A stretch of 64,000 bases of DNA from Tersicoccus phoenicis (GTDB lineage Bacteria; Actinomycetota; Actinomycetes; Actinomycetales; Micrococcaceae). The notes below the pieces were generated by a model. The model ran no database searches and had not been told where the DNA came from. It saw only the letters and a program-made list of their open reading frames with translations. The stretch covers positions 124,001 through 188,000 of the forward strand of contig NZ_MRDE01000016.1 in NCBI RefSeq assembly GCF_001968835.1, written 5' to 3'. Of this stretch, positions 17,211-25,134 are shown piece by piece (positions within the stretch are counted from its first letter, which is position 1; each line of letters begins with the position of its first letter). The translations under genes and the position numbers were made by a program.

Positions 17211-17234
17211 GCACCCCGACGACTGGCGGCCTCT

Positions 17235-17299
17235 ACGTTGACTATCGAATTTCGGGGCTCAAATCGCCGTGCGAGGCCCCGAAATTCGATAGTCAACGT
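17235..17299. terminator. 24-bp perfect inverted repeat with 17-base loop
   Basis: The arms at 17235-17258 and 17276-17299 are exact reverse complements (left arm begins ACGTTGACTATCGAATTTC). The stem is more AT-rich than its surroundings. It begins nine bases after the SDR stop on the message strand, so it can act as that gene's terminator, though no T tract follows. A stem this long and perfect is also compatible with a small palindromic mobile or protein-binding element. Confidence 0.7.
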
Positions 17300-17307
17300 G
17301 GCGCGGG

Positions 17308-18216
17308 TCACGGGGCGGGCATACCGCCGTTGACGTTCAGCGTCTCCCCGATCACGTAGCTGGACTCGGCGGAGGCGAGGAACACGTACGCGGGGGCGAG
17401 TTCGGCGGGCTGACCGGCACGGCCGAGCGGCGTGCTCTTGCCGAACTGCGGCAGCGCCTCCTTCGGCTGGCCGCCGGAGACCTGCAGCGGGGTCCAGATC
17501 GGGCCGGGTGCGACGGCGTTCACGCGGATGCCGCGCTCGGCCAACTGCTGTCCGAGGCCCTTGCTGAAGGAGTTGATCGCGGCCTTGGTCGCGGCGTAGT
17601 CGAGCAGCGTCGGGGACGGCTCGTACGCCTGGATCGACGTGGTGTTGATGATCGAGCCACCGGCGGGCAGGTGCTTCAGCGCCGCCCGGGAGAGCGCGTA
17701 CATGGCGATGATGTTGACGTGGAAGGTCTGCTCGACCTGCTCGTCGGTCAGTTCCTCGAGCGATGCGACGGCCACCTGCTTGCCGGCGTTGTTGACCAGG
17801 ATGTCCAGGCCACCCAGCTCTCCGGCGGCCTGGTCGACGAGGCCGTCCCGGTAGGAGCGGTCCAGCAGGTCACCCGGCAGCAGGACGGCCTTACGACCGG
17901 CGTCCTCGACGAGCCCGGCGATCCGCTCGGCGTCGCTCTGTTCGGCGGGCAGGTAGGCGAGCGCGACGTCGGCACCCTCCCGGGCGAAGGCGATCGCTAC
18001 GGCGGCACCGATACCCGAGTCGGCGCCGGTGATCAGTGCCCGACGGCCGGAGAGCCGATTTGCGCCGGTGTAGGTCGACTCCCCGTGGTCGGCCCGCGGC
18101 GTCATCTCGCTGTCGAGGCCCGGCGGCTCCTGATGCTGCTCCGGCGGGCTGATCGACTCGTGCTGCTCGACCGGGTTCTGCACGGTGGTCTGGTCGGGGT
18201 TCGTGTTCTCGGACAT
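17308..18216 (-). CDS. SDR oxidoreductase with hydrophilic N-terminal extension (YghA-like)
   Basis: NAD(P)-dependent reductase of 302 residues in the subgroup of general-stress SDRs such as YghA. The first 40 residues are polar and Gln/Pro/Glu-rich (PPEQHQEPPGL). The core has ITGADSGIG near residue 62, NNAG near residue 141, the Ser in NTTSIQAYEPS near residue 190 and YAATK near residue 202. The C-terminal ESSYVIGETLNVNGGMP is typical of the group. The ATG at 18216 has GGGAGG seven bases upstream. It stands next to a MarR gene, which fits stress induction. Confidence 0.9.
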   Translation of the reverse strand: MSENTNPDQTTVQNPVEQHESISPPEQHQEPPGLDSEMTPRADHGESTYTGANRLSGRRALITGADSGIGAAVAIAFAREGADVALAYLPAEQSDAERIAGLVEDAGRKAVLLPGDLLDRSYRDGLVDQAAGELGGLDILVNNAGKQVAVASLEELTDEQVEQTFHVNIIAMYALSRAALKHLPAGGSIINTTSIQAYEPSPTLLDYAATKAAINSFSKGLGQQLAERGIRVNAVAPGPIWTPLQVSGGQPKEALPQFGKSTPLGRAGQPAELAPAYVFLASAESSYVIGETLNVNGGMPAP

Positions 18217-18371
18217 GGCACCTCCCATGGGGTCACCGGGTGGGGGAGAAGGTCACCCGGAACGGTCATGCGGACAAGTGATCAGCCTACTGATGACCCG
18301 GACGTGGCGCCACCGGAGGAGAAGGCCGCGCGTGCAGTCCCGGTAGCCGCCTCCGTCCGGCGGGCGCCGGA

Positions 18372-18854
18372 TCAGTCCTCGTCGCGGCGGAAGAACCAGT
18401 GGTCCTCGTCGATGTTCGCCAGGATCTTCCGGCTGACCCGGTCGAGGTCACGCACGTCCTGCTCGTCCAGCGCGTCGAACACCAGCGCCCGCACCCGCGC
18501 CACGTGCCGGGGGGCGAGTCCGGTGAGCAGGTCGAAGCCGACGTCGGTCAGCCTGGCCACGGTCACCCGGCCGTCGTCGGACGAGGCGGAGCGCTCCACC
18601 CAGCCCCGCTTCTCCAGCTTGGTCACCACGTGGGAGAGTCGGGACAGGGACGAGGACGTGCAGGCGGCCAGATCGCTCATCGTGCGGGTCCGGTCCCGCG
18701 CCTCGGAGAGGTGCGCCAGCACGGAGTAGTCGAAGAAGGAGATCCGGGCCGCGCGCTGCAACTGCTGGTCCAGCGCGGCCGGCACCAGCATCGAGGAGAA
18801 CAGGTAGGACAGCCAGGCGTCCCGTTCCCGGGGGGTCAACCACGTCACGGACAT
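18372..18854 (-). CDS. MarR-family transcriptional regulator
   Basis: Winged helix-turn-helix repressor of 160 residues. The recognition region is LSEARDRTRTMSDLAACTSSSLSRLSHVVTKLEKRGWVER (about residues 49-88), followed by the wing SSDDGRVTVARLTDVG. The ligand pocket would lie at the dimer interface between this and the terminal helices. The single Cys in LAACTSS near the recognition helix could be a redox sensor, but this is speculation. The gene follows the ECM4-like reductase on the same strand; the 68-base gap holds TTCAAGCTTCAA, a possible autoregulatory site. Confidence 0.9.
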   Translation of the reverse strand: MSVTWLTPRERDAWLSYLFSSMLVPAALDQQLQRAARISFFDYSVLAHLSEARDRTRTMSDLAACTSSSLSRLSHVVTKLEKRGWVERSASSDDGRVTVARLTDVGFDLLTGLAPRHVARVRALVFDALDEQDVRDLDRVSRKILANIDEDHWFFRRDED

Positions 18855-18922
18855 GCCCCGATGATGCCACGAAGTTCAAGCTTCAACTGCCCACGTGAGC
18901 GGGCGGGTCCGCTGCGGCCGCG

Positions 18923-19981
18923 TCAGGCTCCGTGCCCGGGTGCGACCTCCTCGCCCGGGCGCACCGGACCGGGGGCGGTGCCCGCGCCGAAGGGGGAGCC
19001 GCCGAGCCGCTCGCGCCCGTGCTCGGTGCGCCAGAAGGCGGTGTCGGGACCGACGGGCACGATCTGGGTCGGGTTCAGGTCCTTGTGCACGATGTAGTAG
19101 TGCCGCTTGATCTGGACGAAGTCGACGGTGTCGCCGAACCCGGGCGTCTGGAACAGGTCGCGGGCGTAGGCGGAGAGCACGGGCAGCTCGGAGAGTTTGG
19201 ACCGGTTGCACTTGAAGTGGCCGTGGTAGACGGCGTCGAAGCGGACCAACGTGGTGAACAGGCGCACGTCGGCCTCGGTGATGGTGTCGCCGACGAAGTA
19301 GCGCTGCGTCCGCAGTCGCTCCTCGAGCCAGTCCACGGCGGTGAACAGCCGGTCGTACGCCGCTTCGTAGGCCTGCTGGCTGCCGGCGAACCCGCACCGG
19401 TAGACGCCGTTGTTCACCTCGGTGTACACGCGCCGGTTGACGGTGTCGATCTCCTCCCGCAGATCCTCGGGGTACAGCGCGGGGGCGCCGGGGCGATGAT
19501 GATCGACCCATTCGGTGGAGAAGTCCAGGGTGATCTGGGCGAAGTCGTTGGTGACGACGCCGCCGCTGGGCACGTCGACGATCGCGGGAACGGTGATGCC
19601 GCGCGGGTAGTCGGGGAACCGCGCGAAGAAGGCCTGCTGCAGGCGCTCGATGCCCAGCACGGGGTCCTTCCCGCCCGGGTCCAGGTCGAACGTCCACGAC
19701 CGCGCGTCGTGCGTGGGACCGGGCAGGCCGAGCGAGATGGCGTCCTCCAGCCCCAGCAGCCGGCGGACGATGATCGACCGGTTGGCCCACGGGCACGCCC
19801 GCGCGGCGACCAACCGGTACCGGCCGGCCTCGACGGGCCAGCCGTCCCGCCCGTCCCGGGTGATCCGGTCCTCGATGTAGGCGGTGTCCCGCGTGTACTC
19901 CTCGCCCTCGTGCACGTAGGAACCCTCGGTGCTGTACGCGTCGGCCGACTCGGGGGCCCGCTGCTCGCTCTGCGTGTTCAT
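18923..19981 (-). CDS. Glutathionyl-hydroquinone reductase-like protein (ECM4/YqjG family)
   Basis: Thioredoxin-fold/GST-like protein of 352 residues, the length of ECM4/Xi-class transferases. The active-site segment is RACPWANRSIIVRRLLGLE near residue 59 with the catalytic Cys of the CPWA motif. Other Xi-class landmarks are TVPAIVDVPSGGVVTNDFAQI near residue 135 and the helical domain with YKCGF-like VYRCGFAGSQQAYE near residue 190. Family enzymes remove glutathione from quinols. Actinomycetes mostly use mycothiol, so the thiol partner here is open. The start is four bases after the ald stop, with no clear ribosome site but TAGACT ahead, so a leaderless message is possible. Confidence 0.87.
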   Translation of the reverse strand: MNTQSEQRAPESADAYSTEGSYVHEGEEYTRDTAYIEDRITRDGRDGWPVEAGRYRLVAARACPWANRSIIVRRLLGLEDAISLGLPGPTHDARSWTFDLDPGGKDPVLGIERLQQAFFARFPDYPRGITVPAIVDVPSGGVVTNDFAQITLDFSTEWVDHHRPGAPALYPEDLREEIDTVNRRVYTEVNNGVYRCGFAGSQQAYEAAYDRLFTAVDWLEERLRTQRYFVGDTITEADVRLFTTLVRFDAVYHGHFKCNRSKLSELPVLSAYARDLFQTPGFGDTVDFVQIKRHYYIVHKDLNPTQIVPVGPDTAFWRTEHGRERLGGSPFGAGTAPGPVRPGEEVAPGHGA

Positions 19982-19985
19982 GCCG

Positions 19986-21122
19986 TCAGTCTAGGAGGAC
20001 GCCCGGCCGATCGATCCGCGCCGGTGCCGCGTCACCCGCTGCCGGCAGATCGGGGAAGGCGCGGGCGACGCCGGGATGGACGATGGCACCGTCGGCCACG
20101 TTCAGGCCGGCAGCGAACCCGGGATCGTCGCCCAGCGCCCGGTCCACGCCGTTCGTCAAGCGAACCACGTAGGCAGTGGTGGCGTTGGCGAGGGCGCGTG
20201 TCGCCGTTCGGGGCACCGTACCGGGCATGTTGGCCACGCAGTAGTGAGTGATCCCGTCCACGTCGAAGGTGGGGTCGTCCCAGGTGGTCGGGCGGGACGT
20301 CTCGAAGCAGCCGCCCTGGTCGATGGCGACGTCGACCAGCAGTGCGTGGGCCGGCAGTGTCCGCAGGTGCTCGCGGCGCACGAGTTTCGGGGCTGCGGCA
20401 CCGGGGACGAGGACCGCGCCGATCACGATGTCCGCGTCGGCGATCTGCCGCGCGACTTCGTCGTCGTCACTCATCAGCACCCGTGTGCGGTGACCGAGCA
20501 GGTCGGTCAGCTCGCGCACTCGCGGGCCGCTGGCGTCCAGCACCGTCACGTCGGCCATCATGCCGGACGCGACGAGAGCCGCCTGGGTGCCGACCGCCCC
20601 GCCGCCGATCACGACGACCTTTGCTGCTGCGACGCCGGGCACCCCGCCGATCAGCATGCCTGGGCCGCCCGCGCTCGCCTGCAGGTGATGGGCACCGGCC
20701 TGTGCCGCGAGCCGGCCTGCGATCTCGGACATCGGCTGCAGCAACGGCAGGGTGCGACCGTCCCGTACGGTCTCGAAGGCGATAGCCGTCGTACCGGCGT
20801 CCAGCAGGGCCTGCGTGAGGGGCCGGTCGGCGGCCAGGTGGAGGTAGGCGAACAGCGTGAGATCGCGGCGCAGGAATCTGTACTCCTCGGCAACCGGCTC
20901 CTTCACTTTCACCAGGAGGTCGGCCTGTTCCCAGACGGCGTCGCGGTCGGCGAGCCGGGCGCCCGCCGTGCGGTAGGCGTCGTCGTCGAACCCGGAATGC
21001 CGGCCGGCCCCCGATTCGACGACGACCTGGTGTCCCTCCCGGACGAGCCGGGCCGCACCCGACGGCGTCAGGCCCACCCGCCGCTCCGCCGATTTGATCT
21101 CTGCCGGCACTCCAACGCGCAT
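19986..21122 (-). CDS. ald: Alanine dehydrogenase
   Basis: Reversible NAD-dependent deamination of L-alanine to pyruvate and ammonia. The 378 residues match the family. Motifs are RVGVPAEIKSAERRVGLTPSG with the substrate-binding Arg near residue 15, LVKVKEP with the catalytic Lys near residue 75, HLAADRPLT with the catalytic His near residue 96, VVVIGGGAVGTQAALVASGM (Rossmann motif) near residue 170 and the late DQGGCFETS segment. It is divergent from the M24 gene, and the intergenic region holds the first copy of the island's shared palindrome, so it may belong to that regulon. Confidence 0.94.
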   Translation of the reverse strand: MRVGVPAEIKSAERRVGLTPSGAARLVREGHQVVVESGAGRHSGFDDDAYRTAGARLADRDAVWEQADLLVKVKEPVAEEYRFLRRDLTLFAYLHLAADRPLTQALLDAGTTAIAFETVRDGRTLPLLQPMSEIAGRLAAQAGAHHLQASAGGPGMLIGGVPGVAAAKVVVIGGGAVGTQAALVASGMMADVTVLDASGPRVRELTDLLGHRTRVLMSDDDEVARQIADADIVIGAVLVPGAAAPKLVRREHLRTLPAHALLVDVAIDQGGCFETSRPTTWDDPTFDVDGITHYCVANMPGTVPRTATRALANATTAYVVRLTNGVDRALGDDPGFAAGLNVADGAIVHPGVARAFPDLPAAGDAAPARIDRPGVLLD

Positions 21123-21228
21123 GACCTGCGATTCCTCCTCACCGCGGACGTGACCACGGGTTCGCTGCGGGAGGCGACGACGACGGCGCCTCCCGGGGAT
21201 GAGACGTGCCGACCGTACCGCGACGCGT

Positions 21229-21244
21229 CTATTGTTGACAATAG
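21229..21244. promoter_or_regulatory. Shared palindrome site A (CTATTGTTGACAATAG) with -35 overlap
   Basis: Seven-base arms CTATTGT and ACAATAG flank TG. The TTGACA at 21235-21240 inside it is a consensus -35 box. Seventeen bases later comes GATGAT, and a start point at about 21269 would coincide with the M24 ATG, giving a leaderless message. A repressor bound here would block RNA polymerase. Confidence 0.72.
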
Positions 21245-21268
21245 GCAGGGCTGATTCGATGATGAAGC

Positions 21269-22528
21269 ATGACCACCCCGCGCCTGGGACCCTCGGCCGC
21301 CCCGGATGCCCCAGCCCGACCCAGCTCGTCCACCCCGGATCAGGACGTCCGACCGGCATTGTTCTCCCGCGACGAGTACGACCGCCGTCTGGCCGCGGTT
21401 CGCCGGCGAATGGCGTTCCAGGGTCTCGGTGCCCTGATCGTGACGGACCCCGCCAACCTCTTCTACCTGACCGGCTACGACGCCTGGTCCTTCTACACGC
21501 CTCAGATGCTGTTCGTCCCCGCCGAGGGCGACCTGCTGCTGTTCCTGCGCGAGATGGACGCGAACGGGGCCTTTCGCACCGCCTGGCTGCCGCCCGCACA
21601 GATCATCGGCTATCCCGAACGATACGTACACCGGCCGCACCTGCACCCGTTCGACTGGGTCGCGTTCGCCCTGCGCCGCCGCGGCCTGATCGCCTCCGCC
21701 GGGCCGTGCGTGGGCCTGGAGATGGACGCGCACTTCTTCTCGCCGAAGGGCTACCGGTCCCTGGTCAACGCCCTGCCGGAATGGACGCTGGTCGACTGCT
21801 TCGAACTGGTCAACTGGGTCCGGGCGGTCAAGTCCGATGCCGAGATCCGGTACCTGCGCACGGCCGCCCGCGTCACCACCGCGGCCATGCAGGCGGCGAT
21901 CGATGCCATCGAACCCGGCGTGCCGCAGTACCGGGTGGCGGCACGGATCGCCGCCGCCCAGGTGGAAGGCGTCGACGGCGCGTGGGGCGACTTCCCCGCC
22001 ATCGTGCCCATGCTTCCGACCGGTGCTTCGGCCGACACCCCTCACCTGACCTGGTCCGACCGCGTGCTGCGCGAGGGTGACGCCGTCGTCGTCGAGCTGA
22101 CCGGCGTGCACCGTCGCTATCACGTCCCACTCGCCCGCACCGTCGTGCTCGGCACCCCGTCCGATGACCTGCTGCGGCTGGAGGAGGCGGTGGCGGCGGG
22201 TCTGCGGGCGGTGCTCGACACCGCCGCGCCGGGCGTGCTGGTCCGCGACCTCTCCCGCGCCTGGAACTGGCGGCTCGCGGAGTACGGGCTGGAGAAGCAC
22301 AGCCGGCTCGGCTACTCGGTCGGCATCGGCTACCCACCGGACTGGGGCGAGCGAACCATCAGCATCCGATCCGAGGACGAGACCGTGCTGGCGGAGAACA
22401 TGACCTTCCACGTCATCTGCGGCATGTGGATGACGGGGTACGGCTACGAGCTGTCCGAGACCATCCGCATCGGCGCGAACGGGGCCGAGGCGTTCACGTC
22501 GTTCCCGCGCGCCCTCATCCGGAAGTGA
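21269..22528 (+). CDS. M24-family 'pita-bread' hydrolase, creatinase/ectoine-hydrolase-like
   Basis: A 419-residue two-domain protein: a creatinase N-terminal domain (about residues 35-165) and an M24 pita-bread domain (about 175-410). Segments LTGYDAWSFY near residue 71, DANGAFRTAWLPPAQIIGYP, VGLEMDAHFFSPKGYRSL, LVNWVRAVKSDAE and IGYPPDWGERTISIR near residue 352 recall DoeA-type ectoine hydrolases. The metal-binding Asp pair of true prolidases is missing: the equivalent region reads VELTGVHRRYHVPLARTV (about residues 274-291). That favours a creatinase-like C-N hydrolase over a metallopeptidase. It opens a three-gene operon with the aminotransferase (gap 7 bases) and the M20 gene. The exact substrate is not established. 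Confidence 0.8.
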   Translation: MTTPRLGPSAAPDAPARPSSSTPDQDVRPALFSRDEYDRRLAAVRRRMAFQGLGALIVTDPANLFYLTGYDAWSFYTPQMLFVPAEGDLLLFLREMDANGAFRTAWLPPAQIIGYPERYVHRPHLHPFDWVAFALRRRGLIASAGPCVGLEMDAHFFSPKGYRSLVNALPEWTLVDCFELVNWVRAVKSDAEIRYLRTAARVTTAAMQAAIDAIEPGVPQYRVAARIAAAQVEGVDGAWGDFPAIVPMLPTGASADTPHLTWSDRVLREGDAVVVELTGVHRRYHVPLARTVVLGTPSDDLLRLEEAVAAGLRAVLDTAAPGVLVRDLSRAWNWRLAEYGLEKHSRLGYSVGIGYPPDWGERTISIRSEDETVLAENMTFHVICGMWMTGYGYELSETIRIGANGAEAFTSFPRALIRK

Positions 22529-22535
22529 GCGATTC

Positions 22536-23828
22536 ATGACCACGACCACCAGTCCGCTGACCACCCTCGAGAGCCTCGCCCGTAAACCCACCAGGGGAAT
22601 CGCCGGCGATCCGGCCGACGGGCGCCTACCGCTCGCCGGCCGGGCCGACGGGCTCGTGGGATCCGTCATCGACTCCTCCACGTCCCTGCTCGCAGCGCAG
22701 CAGCACGACATCGTCCGGTTCGCGATGGGCGCCCCCGCGGCGGAGGCGATCCCGACTGCTCAGCTTCGCCGCATCGCCGCCGAGGTGCTCGACGCCTCCT
22801 CCTTCACCTACGGAGCGACCGAAGGCGAACCGGCGCTGATCGACGCGATCGTCGCGCACCGGTCCACCACGCCCGAGCCCACGCGGGCGGAGCGCCTGGT
22901 CGTCACGTCGGGCGGGATGCAGGGCCTGGACCTGGCGTTCAAGCTCTTCGTCGACCCGGGTGATCTCGTGGTGGTCGAGTCCCCCACCTACACGAACGGC
23001 TCCGCCACCGCGCTGAGCTACGGCGCTGACCTGCTCGAGGTGCCGGTCGACGAGGACGGCATGAACGTCGACGCGCTCGAGACGCTGGTCGGGGAAACCG
23101 GCCGGACCCCGAAGGTGATCTACACGATCCCGAACTTCCAGAACCCCTCGGGGACCACCCTGAGCCTGCGCCGCCGTACGCGCTTGCTGGAACTGGCGCA
23201 CCGCTGGGGCGCCATGATCATCGACGACGACCCGTACGGCGCGTTGCGCTTCGCCGGTGAGCACGTCCGCGGCTTCCGCGAGATCAGTCCGGACGACCCG
23301 CTGGTGTTCTCGGTGCGCACCTTCTCCAAGGAGCTCGCCCCCGGACTGCGCGTCGGCTGGGTCGACGCGGACGCCCGGCTGCGCCCGCTGCTGATCGCGG
23401 CGAAGCAGGCCATGGACACGTGCACCAACGTGCCGAACCAGCATCTCGTGGAGCGCTTCGTCAGCCAGGGCGGTTACGACCAGCACCTGGCCGGCCTGCG
23501 GCAGGAGTACCGGACGCGCAAGGAGGCGATGGACGCCGCGATCGCCCGGCACCTGGGTGGTCGCGTGACGACGACCGACCCCGACGGCGGCTTCTTCCTG
23601 TGGGTCACCCTCCAGGGTGAGGACGCGCGGGTCCCGACGCCGCGACTGTTCGAGATCGCCCTCGCCGAGGGTGTGGCCTTCATCCCGGGGCCCGCCCTCT
23701 CCCCGTCCGGTCGGTTCCAGGACGCCTTCCGCCTCTGTTTCGCCTCGACGTCCCCGGAGCGCACGGAGGTCGGCGTCGAGCGTCTGGCCCGCGCCCTGGA
23801 CCGCGCTCGCGTGGAGGTCGACCGCTGA
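22536..23828 (+). CDS. PLP-dependent aminotransferase, class I/II
   Basis: Fold-type I aminotransferase of 430 residues related to LysN/2-aminoadipate and MocR-type transaminases but with no DNA-binding domain. Landmarks are FTYGATEGEPAL near residue 87, VTSGGMQGLDLAFKLF near residue 122, YTIPNFQNPSGTTLS near residue 193, the cofactor-contact DDDPYGALRF near residue 230 and the Schiff-base Lys in SVRTFSKELAPGLRVGW near residue 266. It follows the M24 gene by seven bases. In this context it would accept an amino group from a product of the M24 or M20 hydrolases. Donor and acceptor are unknown. Confidence 0.9.
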   Translation: MTTTTSPLTTLESLARKPTRGIAGDPADGRLPLAGRADGLVGSVIDSSTSLLAAQQHDIVRFAMGAPAAEAIPTAQLRRIAAEVLDASSFTYGATEGEPALIDAIVAHRSTTPEPTRAERLVVTSGGMQGLDLAFKLFVDPGDLVVVESPTYTNGSATALSYGADLLEVPVDEDGMNVDALETLVGETGRTPKVIYTIPNFQNPSGTTLSLRRRTRLLELAHRWGAMIIDDDPYGALRFAGEHVRGFREISPDDPLVFSVRTFSKELAPGLRVGWVDADARLRPLLIAAKQAMDTCTNVPNQHLVERFVSQGGYDQHLAGLRQEYRTRKEAMDAAIARHLGGRVTTTDPDGGFFLWVTLQGEDARVPTPRLFEIALAEGVAFIPGPALSPSGRFQDAFRLCFASTSPERTEVGVERLARALDRARVEVDR

Positions 23829-23866
23829 GCGGGGCGGTCGCGCCTCCGACAGCCGCCGAGCTGGCG

Positions 23867-25039
23867 GTGCTCGAGTTCCTGGACCGGGACGATCTCGTGG
23901 CCCTGACCCGTGCCCTGGTGGACGCCGGCGGTGAGAACCCGGGCGGCAGCGAGCAGAACACCGCCGAGGTGCTGGCCGCCGCCGCCCGGAAGCGGGGCCT
24001 GACCGCACGTCTGGAGCACGTCGCGCCCGGCCGTCCGAACGTGGACGTCGACCTCGAGCCGGGTGGCGCCATCGGTCACGGACCCGGCCTGCTGTTCCTC
24101 GGCCACTCCGACGTCGTACCCGCCGGGCCCGGATGGACCCGGGAACCGTTCCGATCGACGGTCGAGGACGGCCGCCTGTACGGACGGGGATCCACCGACA
24201 TGAAGGGCGGCCTGGCCGCAGTGCTGGTGGCCATGGCGGCGTTGCGGCGCGCCGACGCGCCGCTGGCCGGTCCCGTCCGACTCGCCTGCACCGTTGATGA
24301 GGAGGACCTCGGCCTGGGCATCCGGGCCCTGACCACCCGCGGGCTCGGCCGTCCCTTTCGGGGCTGTATCGTCGCCGAGCCCACCGACCTGCAGACGGTC
24401 GTGGGCTGCCGCGGCGATGCCTACCTCGAGGTCGAGATCAGCGGGGTGGCCGCCCATTCCGGCCGCCCGGCCGACGGCCGCAACGCGATCGACGCGGCTG
24501 CGCGCCTGCTCGATCTGGTCCGCGGCGACCACGACCGGATGCAGCACGACCTGGACCCCCTGCTCGGCGCCGGCACGTGGAATGTCGGGCGGATCGAGGG
24601 CGGCCGCGGCACCTCCGTGGTCGCCCCGTCGTGTCGGCTCTGGCTCGACCGGCGACTGATGCCCGACGAGGATCCGCAGCGGATCGCCGCCGACCTGGTC
24701 GAGGCCGCCGAGGTGGCCGGCATCACGGGAGACGGCATTCACCTGATGGTCGAGGTCACCATGGCGATGCCCGGCTTCCGCACGGACCCGGCCCACCCGC
24801 TCGCCGCCGCCGTGCACGACGCCGTCGACGCCGTCGACGGTCCCGCCTCCATCGGCGGCTGGACCGCCGCATGCGACGGCGGCTTCATCGCTCGCGATCA
24901 CGCCGTCCCGACGGTCGTGATGGGCCCGGGTGGGCTCAACGACCAGGCACACCAGGTCGACGAGTCCGTCGGCATCGACGAGTTGATGCTTGCGGCGCGC
25001 GCCTACGCCCTGAGCGCCTTGCGTCTGCTCGCCGTCTGA
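23867..25039 (+). CDS. M20-family amidohydrolase/deacylase (ArgE/DapE/ACY1 type)
   Basis: Zinc-dependent hydrolase of N-acyl or amide bonds, 390 residues. Metal ligands are the His of FLGHSDVVPAGPGW near residue 80, the bridging Asp of YGRGSTDMKGGLAA near residue 112, the catalytic and ligand acids of VDEEDLGLG near residue 146, and a late His in DQAHQVDE near residue 365. A dimerisation lid domain lies between about 185 and 295. The GTG at 23867 has no strong ribosome site, so it may be translated by coupling to the aminotransferase 38 bases upstream. In ectoine-type pathways a deacetylase acts after the ring hydrolase; an analogous role is possible. Confidence 0.87.
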   Translation: MLEFLDRDDLVALTRALVDAGGENPGGSEQNTAEVLAAAARKRGLTARLEHVAPGRPNVDVDLEPGGAIGHGPGLLFLGHSDVVPAGPGWTREPFRSTVEDGRLYGRGSTDMKGGLAAVLVAMAALRRADAPLAGPVRLACTVDEEDLGLGIRALTTRGLGRPFRGCIVAEPTDLQTVVGCRGDAYLEVEISGVAAHSGRPADGRNAIDAAARLLDLVRGDHDRMQHDLDPLLGAGTWNVGRIEGGRGTSVVAPSCRLWLDRRLMPDEDPQRIAADLVEAAEVAGITGDGIHLMVEVTMAMPGFRTDPAHPLAAAVHDAVDAVDGPASIGGWTAACDGGFIARDHAVPTVVMGPGGLNDQAHQVDESVGIDELMLAARAYALSALRLLAV

Positions 25040-25073
25040 CGCCCACACCACCAATTCTCGGGACGTGGCTGCG

Positions 25074-25115
25074 CGAAGGGCCGGCGAGAAGTGACTCGCT
25101 CTCGCCGGCCCTTCG
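25074..25115. terminator. Bidirectional terminator hairpin (16-bp stem)
   Basis: Perfect 16-bp arms (25074-25089 and 25100-25115, left arm CGAAGGGCCGGCGAGA) surround a 10-base loop. It sits between the convergent M20 and MHS transporter genes, 34 and 19 bases from their stop codons. No long T tract is present. Confidence 0.85.
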
Positions 25116-25134
25116 TCGCGCTGCTCCCACTCAG

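Noticed and set aside
18870-18895. Perfect MarR palindrome
   Set aside because: TTCAAGCTTCAA is a direct repeat around AAGCTT rather than a true inverted repeat; kept only as a remark under the MarR gene.
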